Positions 38,761 through 48,265 of a stretch of DNA of 64,000 nt are shown piece by piece. Within the stretch, counting starts at the first letter, position 1, and each line of letters starts with the position of its first letter. The position numbers and the translations under genes were made by a program. The stretch spans positions 186,001 to 250,000 of the forward strand of contig OY970352.1 in the NCBI GenBank assembly GCA_963718105.1. Reading direction: 5' to 3'. Under the pieces are notes generated by a model. The model was not told the origin of the DNA. It saw only the letters and a list, made by a program, of their open reading frames with translations, and ran no database searches. Source of the DNA: DASYKT01 sp963718105 (GTDB lineage Bacteria; Acidobacteriota; Blastocatellia; Pyrinomonadales; Pyrinomonadaceae).

Positions 38761-41136
38761 TTAATTTGTAACGGCATTGAAGAACAGCGGAAACGTCGCC
38801 AGCGACTGCCCGCGGTATTGCGGGCGGAATCCGAATAGTACGATCTTTCCTTTGCCGATGTTGATGGAAACCAGCGCGGCCCTTCCGGCGATCTTTTCCA
38901 CGCCCAGGGCCCAGCCGGAAAGCAGTATCTGCCCGGGATCTCTGGGATAACTGGCGATGATCTCGACGTTGGTGTCGTCACTGATCGTGATCTCAAAAGC
39001 AGGTGAACTCTCAAACCAGGCGATCGATCCCGCCTGCATTCCTTTGGCGACCTTGTGATTTGTATTTAATTCGGTACGCAGGATCGAACCCGGAATGAAG
39101 AAATCTTTACGCGCCAGCCCTTCGGTCACATCACGCACCGGCAGGTCGAACTGCTCGATAGCAAAACGCGAAGCGCGGTTTAAGAAAACCAGCGTCCCGC
39201 CGTCATTTACAAATTTCTTCAGGTTTTTTACGCCGTCTTTGCCGATCCCGCCGGTGTATTCTTCAGGCATGGAACCCTTGGCAAAGCCGTTAAGCATCTG
39301 GGCCGGCGATTGGTCCGGAAAAACGATGGCTCCTGTGTGGTGGTAAGGTTGATTTTTTATGCCGTCCCGGATCTCCTTATCCTGAATGGTGTCGAAGTCT
39401 CCACAGGCAAGCTGAAAATCGTAAGAGCCCATGGTTACCCAGCGTGTCCACCCTTCATCCATATTTGGCATAGCTGACCGATAGATAAGATAGCGCGGCC
39501 CGTGATTGCATCCGCCGCGTGTACTTCCACTCGTGCCTTCGCCGGAATGCGGAAGCTTATAAGCAAAAGGCCCGGTGACTTTGGTCACCTCGACATTCAT
39601 TAAGAGAGACAACGTATGCGCCGTCACGTCGTATGGCGGTATAGGATTTTCTTTTTCATCCTTGAGATGGGGATAATCCTGATTTTCCAGCAGTGCCTTG
39701 GCAAAGTTGCCATAGGGCTGCGCCATCTTTATTACTGAAGTTCCTTTCGGATAGGCCACCCCGTTTACTTTGAACGGCAGCGGCTCATCGATCTCTACCC
39801 CTGCTTCCGCCAGGATCGCCAGAAGTTTCTCCTGACGCGAGGCATCGTCAAGTTCCATGTATTTAAGATCGTCGTCAGAGTCAAACTTCACTACTTTTTT
39901 CTTTTGCGGCTTAAAAATAAAGGCGGATAATTCTCCCTGTTTTCTCGGCCTGACCGCTTCCTTTCCGACCGCGTAAAATCTGGTTAACCATTCCCTGCGA
40001 TTTTCCGCCGCGTGTTTCATCAACAGAAAAGCGGCGCCCGTCATATAGTTTGTGATGTCACGGATGTGCCACTCGCCGCCGAGCCAGACCGGGCCGAAAT
40101 TCGGCGATTCCTTGTGAAGGTCGTAACCGAGGCCGTTGCGAAGCTGGTTGTATTTAACGGTGATCGGGGTCGCCAATTTACACGACGCAGTCTCGCTCAA
40201 AATTCGCACGCCGGAGTGGTAGTGCGAGTAAGCGCGCGCCGGCGTCCAGGCGTCGTAAGTCGAATTGGTGGTGATGCCCTGAAAACCTTTTTTGCGCATC
40301 TCGCCGGCTATATAGTTTCCCAGTTCGGTATAGCCATCTACTATCTCTTTCGGCACGTTGGGTTCGACCGGCGTCATATAAGGCGGCAGGAAAAGCCGCG
40401 AACCAAATTCACCCTGCTGGTGAATGTCGTGCGTGATCTGCGGATGCCAGACGTTGTGAATTTTATCGACGGTCAATTGCGTTTCCACCTGAGTGAAAGC
40501 GTACCAATCGCGGTTGTTATCGTGGCCGACGTATTTGTGATAGAGCTCGGGCGGATCGGTGCCCTCGTATGGCGTTCCGAGCGTTTTGTCATACCACTTT
40601 TTAATTATGTCCGTTCCGTCCGGGTTGAGCGAAGGCACCAGAAGAATGATCGTGTTCTGCAAAATATTCCTGATCTCGGGATCGCTTGAAGAAGCCAGCC
40701 GGTGCGCCATTAACATCGACGAAAGCGTGCCGCCCACTTCGTCTGAATGAATACTGCAAGTGATCAGAACGACGGTTTTGCCCTGGGCTATCAGGCCTTG
40801 CGCGAGGCGGTCGCTGCTCTTGATAAGCCGCGGATCGGCCAGCCTGGCGTTGATCTGTTTATATTTTTCGAGGTTTCGCAGATTTTCCGGCGCGGAGATC
40901 GTCGCATAAACGAAGGGAGCGCCCATGGTGGTCTTGCCGATCTCCTGAAACTGCAGGCGATCGCTCGCGGCGTCGAGCTTTTTGAAATAGTCGACCACTT
41001 GCGCCCAACTGGCCAGTTTCCGGTCGTCGCCCGGCGTAAAGCCGAGAACATCTTTAGGAGCGGGAACATTTTGCGCAAATGTTGTAAAGACAAAAAGAAG
41101 GACCAGAAGTACAAGACGCAACGACGCAGTAAGCAT
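38761..41136 (-). CDS. Exported M14 family zinc carboxypeptidase
   Basis: A 791-residue protein with a signal peptide (about 1-21, ending TTFAQ). The M14 domain (about 35-400) carries the HxxE zinc motif in ITCSIHSDEVGG (His130, Glu133), LVPSLNPDGTD, HDNNRDW, and the third ligand in HPQITHDIHQQG. The catalytic Glu is probably in the segment near ILSETAS. The long C-terminal part (about 400-791) has NEW3-like and class I GATase-like beta/alpha sequence (LKKFVNDGGTLVFLNRAS), similar in layout to the PIG-L protein's tail. It probably hydrolyses peptides or amino-acid conjugates outside the membrane. It is divergent from the threonine dehydratase gene. Confidence 0.9.
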   Translation of the reverse strand: MLTASLRLVLLVLLFVFTTFAQNVPAPKDVLGFTPGDDRKLASWAQVVDYFKKLDAASDRLQFQEIGKTTMGAPFVYATISAPENLRNLEKYKQINARLADPRLIKSSDRLAQGLIAQGKTVVLITCSIHSDEVGGTLSSMLMAHRLASSSDPEIRNILQNTIILLVPSLNPDGTDIIKKWYDKTLGTPYEGTDPPELYHKYVGHDNNRDWYAFTQVETQLTVDKIHNVWHPQITHDIHQQGEFGSRLFLPPYMTPVEPNVPKEIVDGYTELGNYIAGEMRKKGFQGITTNSTYDAWTPARAYSHYHSGVRILSETASCKLATPITVKYNQLRNGLGYDLHKESPNFGPVWLGGEWHIRDITNYMTGAAFLLMKHAAENRREWLTRFYAVGKEAVRPRKQGELSAFIFKPQKKKVVKFDSDDDLKYMELDDASRQEKLLAILAEAGVEIDEPLPFKVNGVAYPKGTSVIKMAQPYGNFAKALLENQDYPHLKDEKENPIPPYDVTAHTLSLLMNVEVTKVTGPFAYKLPHSGEGTSGSTRGGCNHGPRYLIYRSAMPNMDEGWTRWVTMGSYDFQLACGDFDTIQDKEIRDGIKNQPYHHTGAIVFPDQSPAQMLNGFAKGSMPEEYTGGIGKDGVKNLKKFVNDGGTLVFLNRASRFAIEQFDLPVRDVTEGLARKDFFIPGSILRTELNTNHKVAKGMQAGSIAWFESSPAFEITISDDTNVEIIASYPRDPGQILLSGWALGVEKIAGRAALVSINIGKGKIVLFGFRPQYRGQSLATFPLFFNAVTN

Positions 41137-41297
41137 TCGATCTACCTCGATAAATTTTTGACGATTGTAGGGTATTTCGCGCGCGCCGTAAATGACTAAT
41201 ATGATATAAGAGAAAAAACTTTCTTATTTACGCAAACGACCGGTTCTTTTACGATGGTGTTTTAAATCTTATGGTATTGAGTAACCTGCCGGTGTCG

Positions 41298-41382
41298 TTC
41301 GGAATAGATTATAACTGAGAGATGAGAGAGGATAGATTCAGAATCTATCCGTTATCATCTATAATCTTTTATCTATTCCGAA
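41298..41382. repeat. Palindromic intergenic element, family D (copy 2)
   Basis: TTCGGAATAGATTATAACTG (41298-41317) and its imperfect inverse ending CTATTCCGAA (41366-41382) surround the core GATAGATTCAGAATCTATC, itself palindromic. It matches 20178-20261 and 63932-64000. It lies in the divergent promoter region before the dehydratase gene. Confidence 0.9.
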
Positions 41383-41413
41383 GAAGTCTTAAATACCATA
41401 CTTTTTACGTACT

Positions 41414-42358
41414 ATGGATATTAGCACTATCGAGCAGGCCGCCGAACGTATCAGGCCATTCATTAAACGCACACCGCTCGAATACAGCCGGACTCTGAGC
41501 GCCGATCTGGGTACGAACGTGTATGTCAAATACGAGCTTTTTCAGAAGACGGGCTCCTTTAAGTGCCGCGGAGCTTTCAATAAATTATTGAGCGTATCGG
41601 CGGAAGAGCGCGGGAACGGCGTGGTGGCGGTCAGCGGCGGTAACCACGCGCAGGCTGTGGCTTATGCTACCAGCGTTCTGGGCGCGGACGCGGTGATCGT
41701 AATGCCCGAATCAACGCCGAAGAATTACGTGGAAGCGACGCGCGGCTATGGCGCAACGGTTGTTCTGACACCGACGATCGTCGCCGCTTTCGAAGAGGTC
41801 AAACGCTACCAGGGCGAAGGCCGCGTTTTTATTCACCCTTTCGACGATCCGCTGGTGATGGCCGGCCAGGGAACGCTCGGCCTGGAAATAATGGAAGACC
41901 TGCATGATGCGACCGACGTTTTTGTGAGTATCGGCGGGGGCGGTTTGATGGGCGGCGTGACCACGGCCTTAAAAGCCCGGAACCCTGAAATTCGGATCTG
42001 GGGAGTGGAAACCGCCGGCGCGGACACGATGACACAGGCGCTCGAAGCCGGCCAACCGGTGATGGTTTCAGCGATCACCTCAATCGCTAAAACTCTGGGC
42101 GCTCCTTCGGTTTCGGAAGCGACCCTGGCCCTGGCGCAAAAAAATCTGGAGAGCGTGACCGTTGTGACGGACGATGAGGCTGTCGAGGCACTTCGGTTCC
42201 TGCTGGAACGGCTTAAAGTGCTGACCGAACCGGCCGCTTCGTGTACGCTCGCCGCCGCCCGCAGGCTAAAAGATAATTTCGGCCCGGATCATAAGGTCGT
42301 GCTGATTCTTTGCGGCGGAAACCAATCGCTCAGCGACGTTTGCGGCTATCTAATATAG
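41414..42358 (+). CDS. Threonine/serine dehydratase family PLP enzyme
   Basis: A 314-residue type II fold PLP protein. The Schiff-base Lys50 is in FQKTGSFKCRGA, SGGNHAQAVAYA (about 74-85) binds the substrate carboxylate, and the Gly loop is SIGGGGLMGG (about 173-182). The late CGGN motif also fits. There is no regulatory ACT domain, so it belongs to the short catabolic threonine dehydratase/serine racemase group. It converts L-Thr to 2-oxobutyrate, or Ser to pyruvate or D-Ser. Which it prefers cannot be told. It is monocistronic and followed by a hairpin. Confidence 0.9.
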   Translation: MDISTIEQAAERIRPFIKRTPLEYSRTLSADLGTNVYVKYELFQKTGSFKCRGAFNKLLSVSAEERGNGVVAVSGGNHAQAVAYATSVLGADAVIVMPESTPKNYVEATRGYGATVVLTPTIVAAFEEVKRYQGEGRVFIHPFDDPLVMAGQGTLGLEIMEDLHDATDVFVSIGGGGLMGGVTTALKARNPEIRIWGVETAGADTMTQALEAGQPVMVSAITSIAKTLGAPSVSEATLALAQKNLESVTVVTDDEAVEALRFLLERLKVLTEPAASCTLAAARRLKDNFGPDHKVVLILCGGNQSLSDVCGYLI

Positions 42359-42362
42359 AATG

Positions 42363-42435
42363 CGGAAACGCGACAGTTATGGAGCGTGCTTTATTCCAAC
42401 TTGGAAGACACGCTCCAATAACTGTCGCGTTTCCA
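42363..42435. repeat. Palindromic element, family I
   Basis: Arms 42363-42387 (GGAAACGCGACAGTTATGGAGCGTG) and 42410-42435 are inverted with one or two mismatches and a 22-base centre. No copy elsewhere in the window. It sits just after the threonine dehydratase gene. Confidence 0.85.
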
Positions 42436-42510
42436 CCTGCCAAACTTGTCGCGTTTCCGCCCGCCAAACTTGCCGTGTTTCTGCTCTGCCAAGCTCGTCG
42501 CGTTCTCACT
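42424..42510 (+). repeat. 24-bp tandem repeat
   Basis: Units start at 42424, 42448 and 42472 and a partial one at 42496. Each has GTCGCGTTTCC-like sequence followed by TGCCAAACTT; copies 1 and 2 differ at two positions, copy 3 is more diverged. The repeat begins within the right arm of the neighbouring palindrome and grows into the region before the OPT gene. Confidence 0.75.
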
Positions 42511-42620
42511 AATAGATATTTTTCCTTGTTTGTTTGGCTTAACTGAGGTAAATTAAACAGGTTCAAGCAAAGCTCTTCCCGTATTTTATACTGATTAGAA
42601 TCTTTTCGGAGGTTTCCTAA

Positions 42621-44966
42621 ATGGCAAGTCGGAATCCATTTCTAGACAATTTTCGTCCTTATATCCCTGACTCCGCAAATTTGCGTGAACTTACCCCGCT
42701 GCCGCTGGTAATAGGTACGCTGCTGGGGATCATTTTCGGCGCTTCATCGCTTTATTTGGTGCTAAAAACCGGCTTGACCGTTTCCGCGTCCATTCCGGTC
42801 GCGGTCATCGCGATCACGCTTTTCCGCCTGCTTTCAAAGGTCGGCCTGCGTGACGCCACGATCCTGGAAAGTAATGTGATGCAGACGGCGGGTTCCGCCG
42901 GGGAATCGATAGCGTTTGGCGTGGGCGTGACGATGCCCGCCATCATGATCCTCGGTTTCGATCTCGATCTGGTCAGGGCGACCATGGTGGCGGTGTTGGG
43001 AGGCTTGCTTGGCATCTTGCTGATGATCCCGCTGCGCCGCGCGCTGATTAGAGACCAGCACGGATTTTTGAAATACCCCGAGGGGACGGCCTGCGCCGAG
43101 GTACTAAAGGCCGGGGCCTCGAAAGAGTCGCGCGAAGCCTCGCACGAAGGCGATACGACCGGCACGGACGATTCCGCGCTGCAGGGCGGAAAGATCATCT
43201 CGGTCGGGTTCCTATTCGGATTTGTTTATAACGCGCTGATGCAGGTCTTCAGCCTCTGGAATCCGGAACCGCACAAAGATCTGACGGAGCCGAAAGGCGC
43301 CTCGATCTCACTCGAAAACAATCCGGCGTTGCTCGGTGTCGGCTATATCATCGGCCCTTATATCGCCGGCATCATGTTCGGCGGCGGTATCTTGTCTTAC
43401 ATGGTGTTGATCCCGATGATCAAATATTTTGGCGCATCGGCAACGGCCCCGATCTCGCCGGAGGTTAGTAAGACGATCGCGGAAATGTCGCCAAACGGCA
43501 TTCGCGGCGCGTATATTCTATATATTGGCGCCGGTGCGGTGGCGGGTGCGGGCATCATTTCACTCTTTAAAAGCCTGCCCACCATCTGGAGCGGTTTGAA
43601 ATCAGGCCTCGCGGATTTTACGGGCGGTTCCAAGACCGGGGAATCGGCGCTGCCGCGCACCGATCAGGACATTTCAATGAAGTGGGTCGTGGTCGGGATC
43701 CTGGGTTTGGTGCTGGCGATCATGCTGCTGCCCCAACTCGGCCTGAGCATTTTTACCGACTGGAAAGTATCCATCATCGGCGCACTCGCAATAGTTATTC
43801 TGGGATTTCTGTTCGTTACCGTTTCATCGCGCTTAACTGGTGAAGTGGGTTCTTCGTCTAACCCGATATCGGGTATGACGGTGGCGACACTGCTGATCAC
43901 CTGTCTGGTGTTTCTGGCAATAGGCTGGGTCCAGCCTGACCCGTATTTTGTTACGGCGCTTTCGATCGGCGGTATCGTTTGTATCGCCGCCTCGAACGGT
44001 GGTACGACATCTCAGGATCTGAAGACCGGCTTCCTGGTCGGGGGAACGCCGAGCAAACAGCAGATCGCTATTCTGTTCGGAGCCTTGGCTTCAGCGTTGG
44101 TGCTGGGCCCGCTGCTTGTGACCCTTAATAATTCAGCGACCTACTATCACAAAATTGCGCCGACCGAGGCGATCTCTTCCGTGAAACTTACGGAAGACAA
44201 ACTTTTCCGCGAAGACGGTAAGCTCAAAAGCGAACATGTCGTAAACGGCAAGTATAAAGATATCGATACTAATACTTATCGCGTTTGGCAAAACACCGAA
44301 CCGAAAGACGGCGCGGTCGGGAAATACCTGATCGATAATCAGGGCACGCCCGTCTATTTTGTCGATCCGGGCATTAACGGCGTTGTTAAAGAAGATGAAG
44401 ACGGCACTAAGCTGACCCGTTACGACGCGCCGAAGGCGACCCTGATGAGTTACATCATCAAAGGGATCCTGAATCAGGAATTGCCCTGGGGCCTGGTGCT
44501 GATCGGCGTGATGATCGCCATCATGCTGGAAATTTCAGCCGTGCCTGCATTGGCTTTTGCCGTGGGATTGTATCTTCCCATTGCCACGTCGGCGCCGATA
44601 TTTGTCGGCGGAGTGGTGCGCTGGGCGGTCGATATGTATCTTAAGAAAAAACTGGCCTCGCGTAATCTATCGGAAGAAGAGATCGTGGCGGAAACCGATA
44701 AGTCGAACGGCGTACTGATGGCCTCCGGCTATATCGCGGGCGGCGCTATCGCGGGTATCATGGTCGCGCTATTCAGCCTGGATTTCGGCCCGCTGAACTC
44801 TTTGAAATTGATCAAAGACGGCTGGGCGAAATGGGCTGAGACATCGAACCCGTGGTTTGCCGGGCCCAATGCCGATTGGCTGGGAATGATCCCGTTCTGG
44901 ATCCTGGCACTGGTCTTATATTATGTCGGCCGGGAATTGTTCCTAAGCGGCAAGAAAAGGCCCTAG
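42621..44966 (+). CDS. OPT family oligopeptide/metal-chelate transporter
   Basis: The 781-residue protein starts after GGAGG and has about 14-16 membrane helices. The N-terminal half contains LRELTPLPLVIGTLLGIIFGA and YPEGTACAEVLKAG, a conserved OPT block, followed by the NPALLGVGYIIGPYIAG motif. The last third shows GDDLxxxxKxG-like TSQDLKTGFLVGGTPSKQQ and LEISAVPALAFAVGLYLP. A hydrophilic loop (about 510-600) contains repeated Lys/Asp. Bacterial OPT proteins take up peptides or metal-chelates with H+. Its neighbours include many secreted peptidases, which fits peptide import. It is followed by a terminator. Confidence 0.92.
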   Translation: MASRNPFLDNFRPYIPDSANLRELTPLPLVIGTLLGIIFGASSLYLVLKTGLTVSASIPVAVIAITLFRLLSKVGLRDATILESNVMQTAGSAGESIAFGVGVTMPAIMILGFDLDLVRATMVAVLGGLLGILLMIPLRRALIRDQHGFLKYPEGTACAEVLKAGASKESREASHEGDTTGTDDSALQGGKIISVGFLFGFVYNALMQVFSLWNPEPHKDLTEPKGASISLENNPALLGVGYIIGPYIAGIMFGGGILSYMVLIPMIKYFGASATAPISPEVSKTIAEMSPNGIRGAYILYIGAGAVAGAGIISLFKSLPTIWSGLKSGLADFTGGSKTGESALPRTDQDISMKWVVVGILGLVLAIMLLPQLGLSIFTDWKVSIIGALAIVILGFLFVTVSSRLTGEVGSSSNPISGMTVATLLITCLVFLAIGWVQPDPYFVTALSIGGIVCIAASNGGTTSQDLKTGFLVGGTPSKQQIAILFGALASALVLGPLLVTLNNSATYYHKIAPTEAISSVKLTEDKLFREDGKLKSEHVVNGKYKDIDTNTYRVWQNTEPKDGAVGKYLIDNQGTPVYFVDPGINGVVKEDEDGTKLTRYDAPKATLMSYIIKGILNQELPWGLVLIGVMIAIMLEISAVPALAFAVGLYLPIATSAPIFVGGVVRWAVDMYLKKKLASRNLSEEEIVAETDKSNGVLMASGYIAGGAIAGIMVALFSLDFGPLNSLKLIKDGWAKWAETSNPWFAGPNADWLGMIPFWILALVLYYVGRELFLSGKKRP

Positions 44967-44988
44967 CGGATAAAATTAACCCTTAGAT

Positions 44989-45036
44989 AAAGATCGTCTT
45001 TGCGTTATACTGCGCGGAGGCGATCTTTCTTTTTTG
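44989..45036 (+). terminator. Probable terminator after the OPT gene
   Basis: AAAGATCG (44989-44996) and CGATCTTT (45021-45028) pair over 8 bp, followed by CTTTTTTG. The loop is large (24 bases) and the next gene's ribosome-binding site follows at once, so leaky read-through is plausible. Confidence 0.55.
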
Positions 45037-45047
45037 AGGCTTTTATT

Positions 45048-46985
45048 ATGTTAAAAATGTCCGCGTACTTCCTTTTGGCAATTATTTTTCTTGTCTCTCC
45101 CGCAATAGCGCAAAATTCGAATATGTCGGTCAACGCCGTCCGAAGTGCGCGCGATAGTATGGCGGCGCTGCCGCCGGAACCGCCGGCGAATTCAATCATG
45201 CGCGGACGGGTCTATTACGAAGACACCGGCCGCCCGGTTAAGCGGGCTTCGATAATGTTTGTCAGAAGCGATGTCGGCAACCCCGGTGAAATGTCGGGTT
45301 TGACCGATGGCGACGGGAATTTTTTGGTCAAGAATGTTCCGGCCGGAACTTATTACGCGGTGATCAATGCGCCGGGTGTCGTTTCGCCGATCGCTTATAT
45401 AGATTTTTCCAAGCTCGGCCCGGGCAATGTCGGCAACGACAGGGAGATCATAGAACAGGCCCTGATAGATTTCGATAAGATCATCGTCGACGGTGTAAAT
45501 GAGACCTATGTTCAGGTCCGCGCGAAACACGGCGGGGCGATCAGCGGCCGCGTCATTTATGCGAACGGCGATCCCACGATCGGGGCAAAGGTAGAGATAT
45601 TAAGGAAGCTCAATGGAAAATTTGTCCCCGTGATCTCGAGCTTGGCAAACGTGATGAGTATGTTCAGCGGCCTTAGTTCCAGTAGCGGACAAACCGACGA
45701 CCGGGGAATGTACCGTTTTTCCGGCCTGCCGCCGGGTGAATACGTGGTCAAAGTGAGCGAAAGCGTGCGCCATGCGGATAACGACGAAAGGCGCGGCCCG
45801 GGAGATGCTTTTGCGATGCTTTTATTCGGATCGACGAACTCGCTGTTGAATTTTTATTTTCCCGATGCGGCCGACCTCAAGGATGCGCAAGTGCTGAATG
45901 TCCTGTTAGGACAGGAGCAGGGTGAGGTCAACATCACAATTCCCGATAAAAGCCTTTTTACCCTGACCGGCAAAGTGGTCGCGCGGAAAGATAAAAAAAC
46001 TCTGGCGGGGGCGCGAATATCCCTCCAGAAAAAAGGGCAGCCTGATTCTTCTTTATTTAACTTGATGGGGCGTGAGATGAACAGCGCTGTCACCGACGAA
46101 GAAGGGAACTGGAAATTCAGGGACCTGCCCCAGGGTGAATACTCGCTAACCGTCACCCCCGATAATTCAGTCCGGGATTATGATCCGAATGATGATGATG
46201 AGGACGCCGGAGTAAGTGCGAAAAAAACGCCCCCGCCGCCGAAATTCGCCAAAGCTTATAAAGACGTTCAGATCGAAGACAAAAATCTTGAAGATGTAAT
46301 AATCGAGCTCGGCTATGGGGCCGCCATCTCCGGATCGATATCGGTTGAAGGAAATAAGGCGATGCCGCTGAGCGTGTCCCTTCAGGCACTGGGTGAACGC
46401 GAAGAATCTCTTTCTGCCACGACGGTCTATAACTACGAGAGTATGAGCAGCGCTGCCAACAGGGCCATGCCCTCGATCCCGCAAAAGATCAACAATGAAT
46501 TCAAGCTGGAAAATATCGCCGCCGGAAAGATCACTCTGAAATTCAATGTCAGCGATGACAGTTATTATGTAAAAAGCGCGCGCTCCGGAATGACCGATCT
46601 GATGGCCGGGCCGCTGGATGTAAGAGAAGGCGAGATGCTCTCCGGCGTCAGGATAGTTTTAGCAAAAGATACCGGAACGCTTAAAGGTAAGGTTTTGGAT
46701 GATCGTGACCAGCCGGCCTCGGGCGTGGCGCTTTTGGTGCTCCCTACCGACACTGCTAAAAGAACTTCTAATTTCTTTAAAAATGTGCGGTCCGACGCCG
46801 AAGGAAAGTTTGAAATAAAGCTGCCTCCGGGTGAATACGCGATATTGTTTTTAAAAGCCGGGATAATGAACGGCGACCCGATCGCATTTAAGGCCTGGCT
46901 GGACGAAGAAATGAAAAGCCCCTACAAAGTCTCGATCAGCGCGGAAGGCACGGCAAATGCTGCTCTGAGAAAGCCGAGCGCGTAA
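45048..46985 (+). CDS. Exported protein with repeated carboxypeptidase-regulatory-like domains
   Basis: A 645-residue protein, read from ATG 45048, preceded by GAGG; the longer frame reaches back into the terminator and has no site. It has a signal peptide (about 1-22, ending SPAIAQN). At least four beta-sandwich units of the carboxypeptidase-D-regulatory type follow (about 47-125, 155-290, 300-385, 540-640), each with patterns like GRVYYEDTGRPVKRASI, GQTDDRGMYRFSGLPPGEYVV and PQGEYSLTVTP. The unit with NDDDEDAG is an acidic linker. Such domains bind or stabilise, and no enzyme motif is seen. Surface or periplasmic location is expected. Confidence 0.8.
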   Translation: MLKMSAYFLLAIIFLVSPAIAQNSNMSVNAVRSARDSMAALPPEPPANSIMRGRVYYEDTGRPVKRASIMFVRSDVGNPGEMSGLTDGDGNFLVKNVPAGTYYAVINAPGVVSPIAYIDFSKLGPGNVGNDREIIEQALIDFDKIIVDGVNETYVQVRAKHGGAISGRVIYANGDPTIGAKVEILRKLNGKFVPVISSLANVMSMFSGLSSSSGQTDDRGMYRFSGLPPGEYVVKVSESVRHADNDERRGPGDAFAMLLFGSTNSLLNFYFPDAADLKDAQVLNVLLGQEQGEVNITIPDKSLFTLTGKVVARKDKKTLAGARISLQKKGQPDSSLFNLMGREMNSAVTDEEGNWKFRDLPQGEYSLTVTPDNSVRDYDPNDDDEDAGVSAKKTPPPPKFAKAYKDVQIEDKNLEDVIIELGYGAAISGSISVEGNKAMPLSVSLQALGEREESLSATTVYNYESMSSAANRAMPSIPQKINNEFKLENIAAGKITLKFNVSDDSYYVKSARSGMTDLMAGPLDVREGEMLSGVRIVLAKDTGTLKGKVLDDRDQPASGVALLVLPTDTAKRTSNFFKNVRSDAEGKFEIKLPPGEYAILFLKAGIMNGDPIAFKAWLDEEMKSPYKVSISAEGTANAALRKPSA

Positions 46986-47042
46986 GAGTTTCATTAATTA
47001 GTGGCAGATATTCACGAGTAGGCAAAAACCGTTAAATATTTT

Positions 47043-47073
47043 TTGACACTCTTGGTAAGTGTTGCGCTATAAT
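47043..47073 (+). promoter_or_regulatory. Sigma70-like promoter for the lipoprotein gene
   Basis: TTGACA (47043-47048) and TATAAT (47068-47073) both match consensus, but the spacer is 19 bp, longer than ideal. The start codon lies 72 bp further on. This is the strongest -10/-35 pair I found in the window. Confidence 0.6.
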
Positions 47074-47145
47074 TATATTGGCGTATGCTTCTTGTCCTAG
47101 GTGCGCCCCCGCGCGCGTAAATCTACAAATCGGCAGTAAATACTT

Positions 47146-48042
47146 ATGAAAACAAGAATTATGAGTTCGAATCGCTTTTTTCTGGGCATTCTATTTTTGA
47201 GTTTATTTTCCGGGCTTACCGCTTGCACATCCGTTTCGGGTGAAAAAGCACCGCCGGCGGCCGCCCCTGAAACAGCACAACCGGCGGTTTCAAACGCTGA
47301 AGAAAAAGGGATCGTCATCCTCAGTAAGATCGAGATCCAACAAGGGAGCCCCAGTGAAGCGGTGAGGAATTTTTATAAGCTGATCCGTGAAAAACGCTTT
47401 GTAGACGCGATGATGATGACCAATATGAAGCCGGCCGTTGAAGGTTTGACACTGGAAGACGCGAAACAATTGGCGCCCGATTTTGAGCCGCTGGCGGCCC
47501 AGGTGCCGACGGACCTGGTAATAACCGGTGAACAGATCAGCGGCAACAAAGCCAGCGTTTTTCTCAAGCTTCCGGGTGATGAAGGCACGGGCAATCCGAC
47601 CTCGGATGAAATAAAGCTGCGTAAAGAAGGCGAAAGCTGGGTCATTTTAAGCGGTGATGATAAAGACGAAGCAAACGCCAGAAAACAGGGCAAATCTTAC
47701 TTTTTTAACGTCCGGATCGACGTTCACCACCAGGAAGTCCAGTTTATGCTGGAACGCATAATGAAAGCCCAGGCGATCTTTAGCGCAGACGGCAAAGGCC
47801 TCTACGGCGACCGCGACATGCTGATCCGGGAAGGCCTGCTTCCTGTCGATATAACCGGTTCATATACAACTGGTTACAATTTCAGCATTGTGCTTTCGGC
47901 AGACAAAAAGAGCTATTACGTCAATGCCGTTCCGGCGGCCTATGGTAAAAGCGGCAAACTTTCGTTCCTGATGGAAGTGAGCGGCAATAACGAGCCAAAA
48001 ACAAAAAGCAACGATAATGGCGGTATGCCCCTGAAAAAATAA
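47146..48042 (+). CDS. Lipoprotein with DUF4878-like/NTF2-like domain
   Basis: The 298-residue protein begins with a signal peptide ending in a lipobox (LTAC, Cys27), so it should be lipid-anchored. After a low-complexity linker, residues about 65-170 resemble DUF4878/NTF2-type domains: SPSEAVRNFYKLIREKRFVDAM and a WVILSGDD strand. A C-terminal part (about 190-290) with RDMLIREGLLPVDITGSYTTGYNF is strand-rich and could be a second domain. Function is unknown. A starred point is the ATG at 47146; a second ATG (47161) four codons later would give a still valid signal sequence. Confidence 0.75.
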   Translation: MKTRIMSSNRFFLGILFLSLFSGLTACTSVSGEKAPPAAAPETAQPAVSNAEEKGIVILSKIEIQQGSPSEAVRNFYKLIREKRFVDAMMMTNMKPAVEGLTLEDAKQLAPDFEPLAAQVPTDLVITGEQISGNKASVFLKLPGDEGTGNPTSDEIKLRKEGESWVILSGDDKDEANARKQGKSYFFNVRIDVHHQEVQFMLERIMKAQAIFSADGKGLYGDRDMLIREGLLPVDITGSYTTGYNFSIVLSADKKSYYVNAVPAAYGKSGKLSFLMEVSGNNEPKTKSNDNGGMPLKK

Positions 48043-48050
48043 TACTGAAG

Positions 48051-48227
48051 AGGCTTTGCCTATAAAGTAGATAAATCAAGTTTTTGGCGATTTCGTGTGC
48101 TTCGTGATTTCGTGGTTCCAGTCTTAAGTCTTTGGTTCTAAGAAGTTTAAGACCTGAAACCACGTGCGTCACACTAAAAGACACGAACAAAACATAAGAC
48201 AAACTCCTGACTTTATAAGCAAAGCCT
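48051..48227. repeat. Composite palindromic element (K arms around an F-type core)
   Basis: Outer arms AGGCTTTGCCTATAAAGT (48051-48068) and ACTTTATAAGCAAAGCCT (48210-48227) are inverted with one mismatch. Inside are a GGTTCCAGTCTTAA / TTAAGACCTGAAACC hairpin and ACGAAG/CTTCGT-type sequence of family F. The gene-free stretch 48043-48575 also holds a terminator and a promoter candidate. Confidence 0.88.
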
Positions 48228-48265
48228 ACTGAAGAAATAATATTCCGGGAATTGGTTTAGAATTT

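Noticed and set aside
42424..42510. Direct repeats that might be a CRISPR array
   Set aside because: Units abut without spacers and the period is only 24 bp; no cas gene is present.
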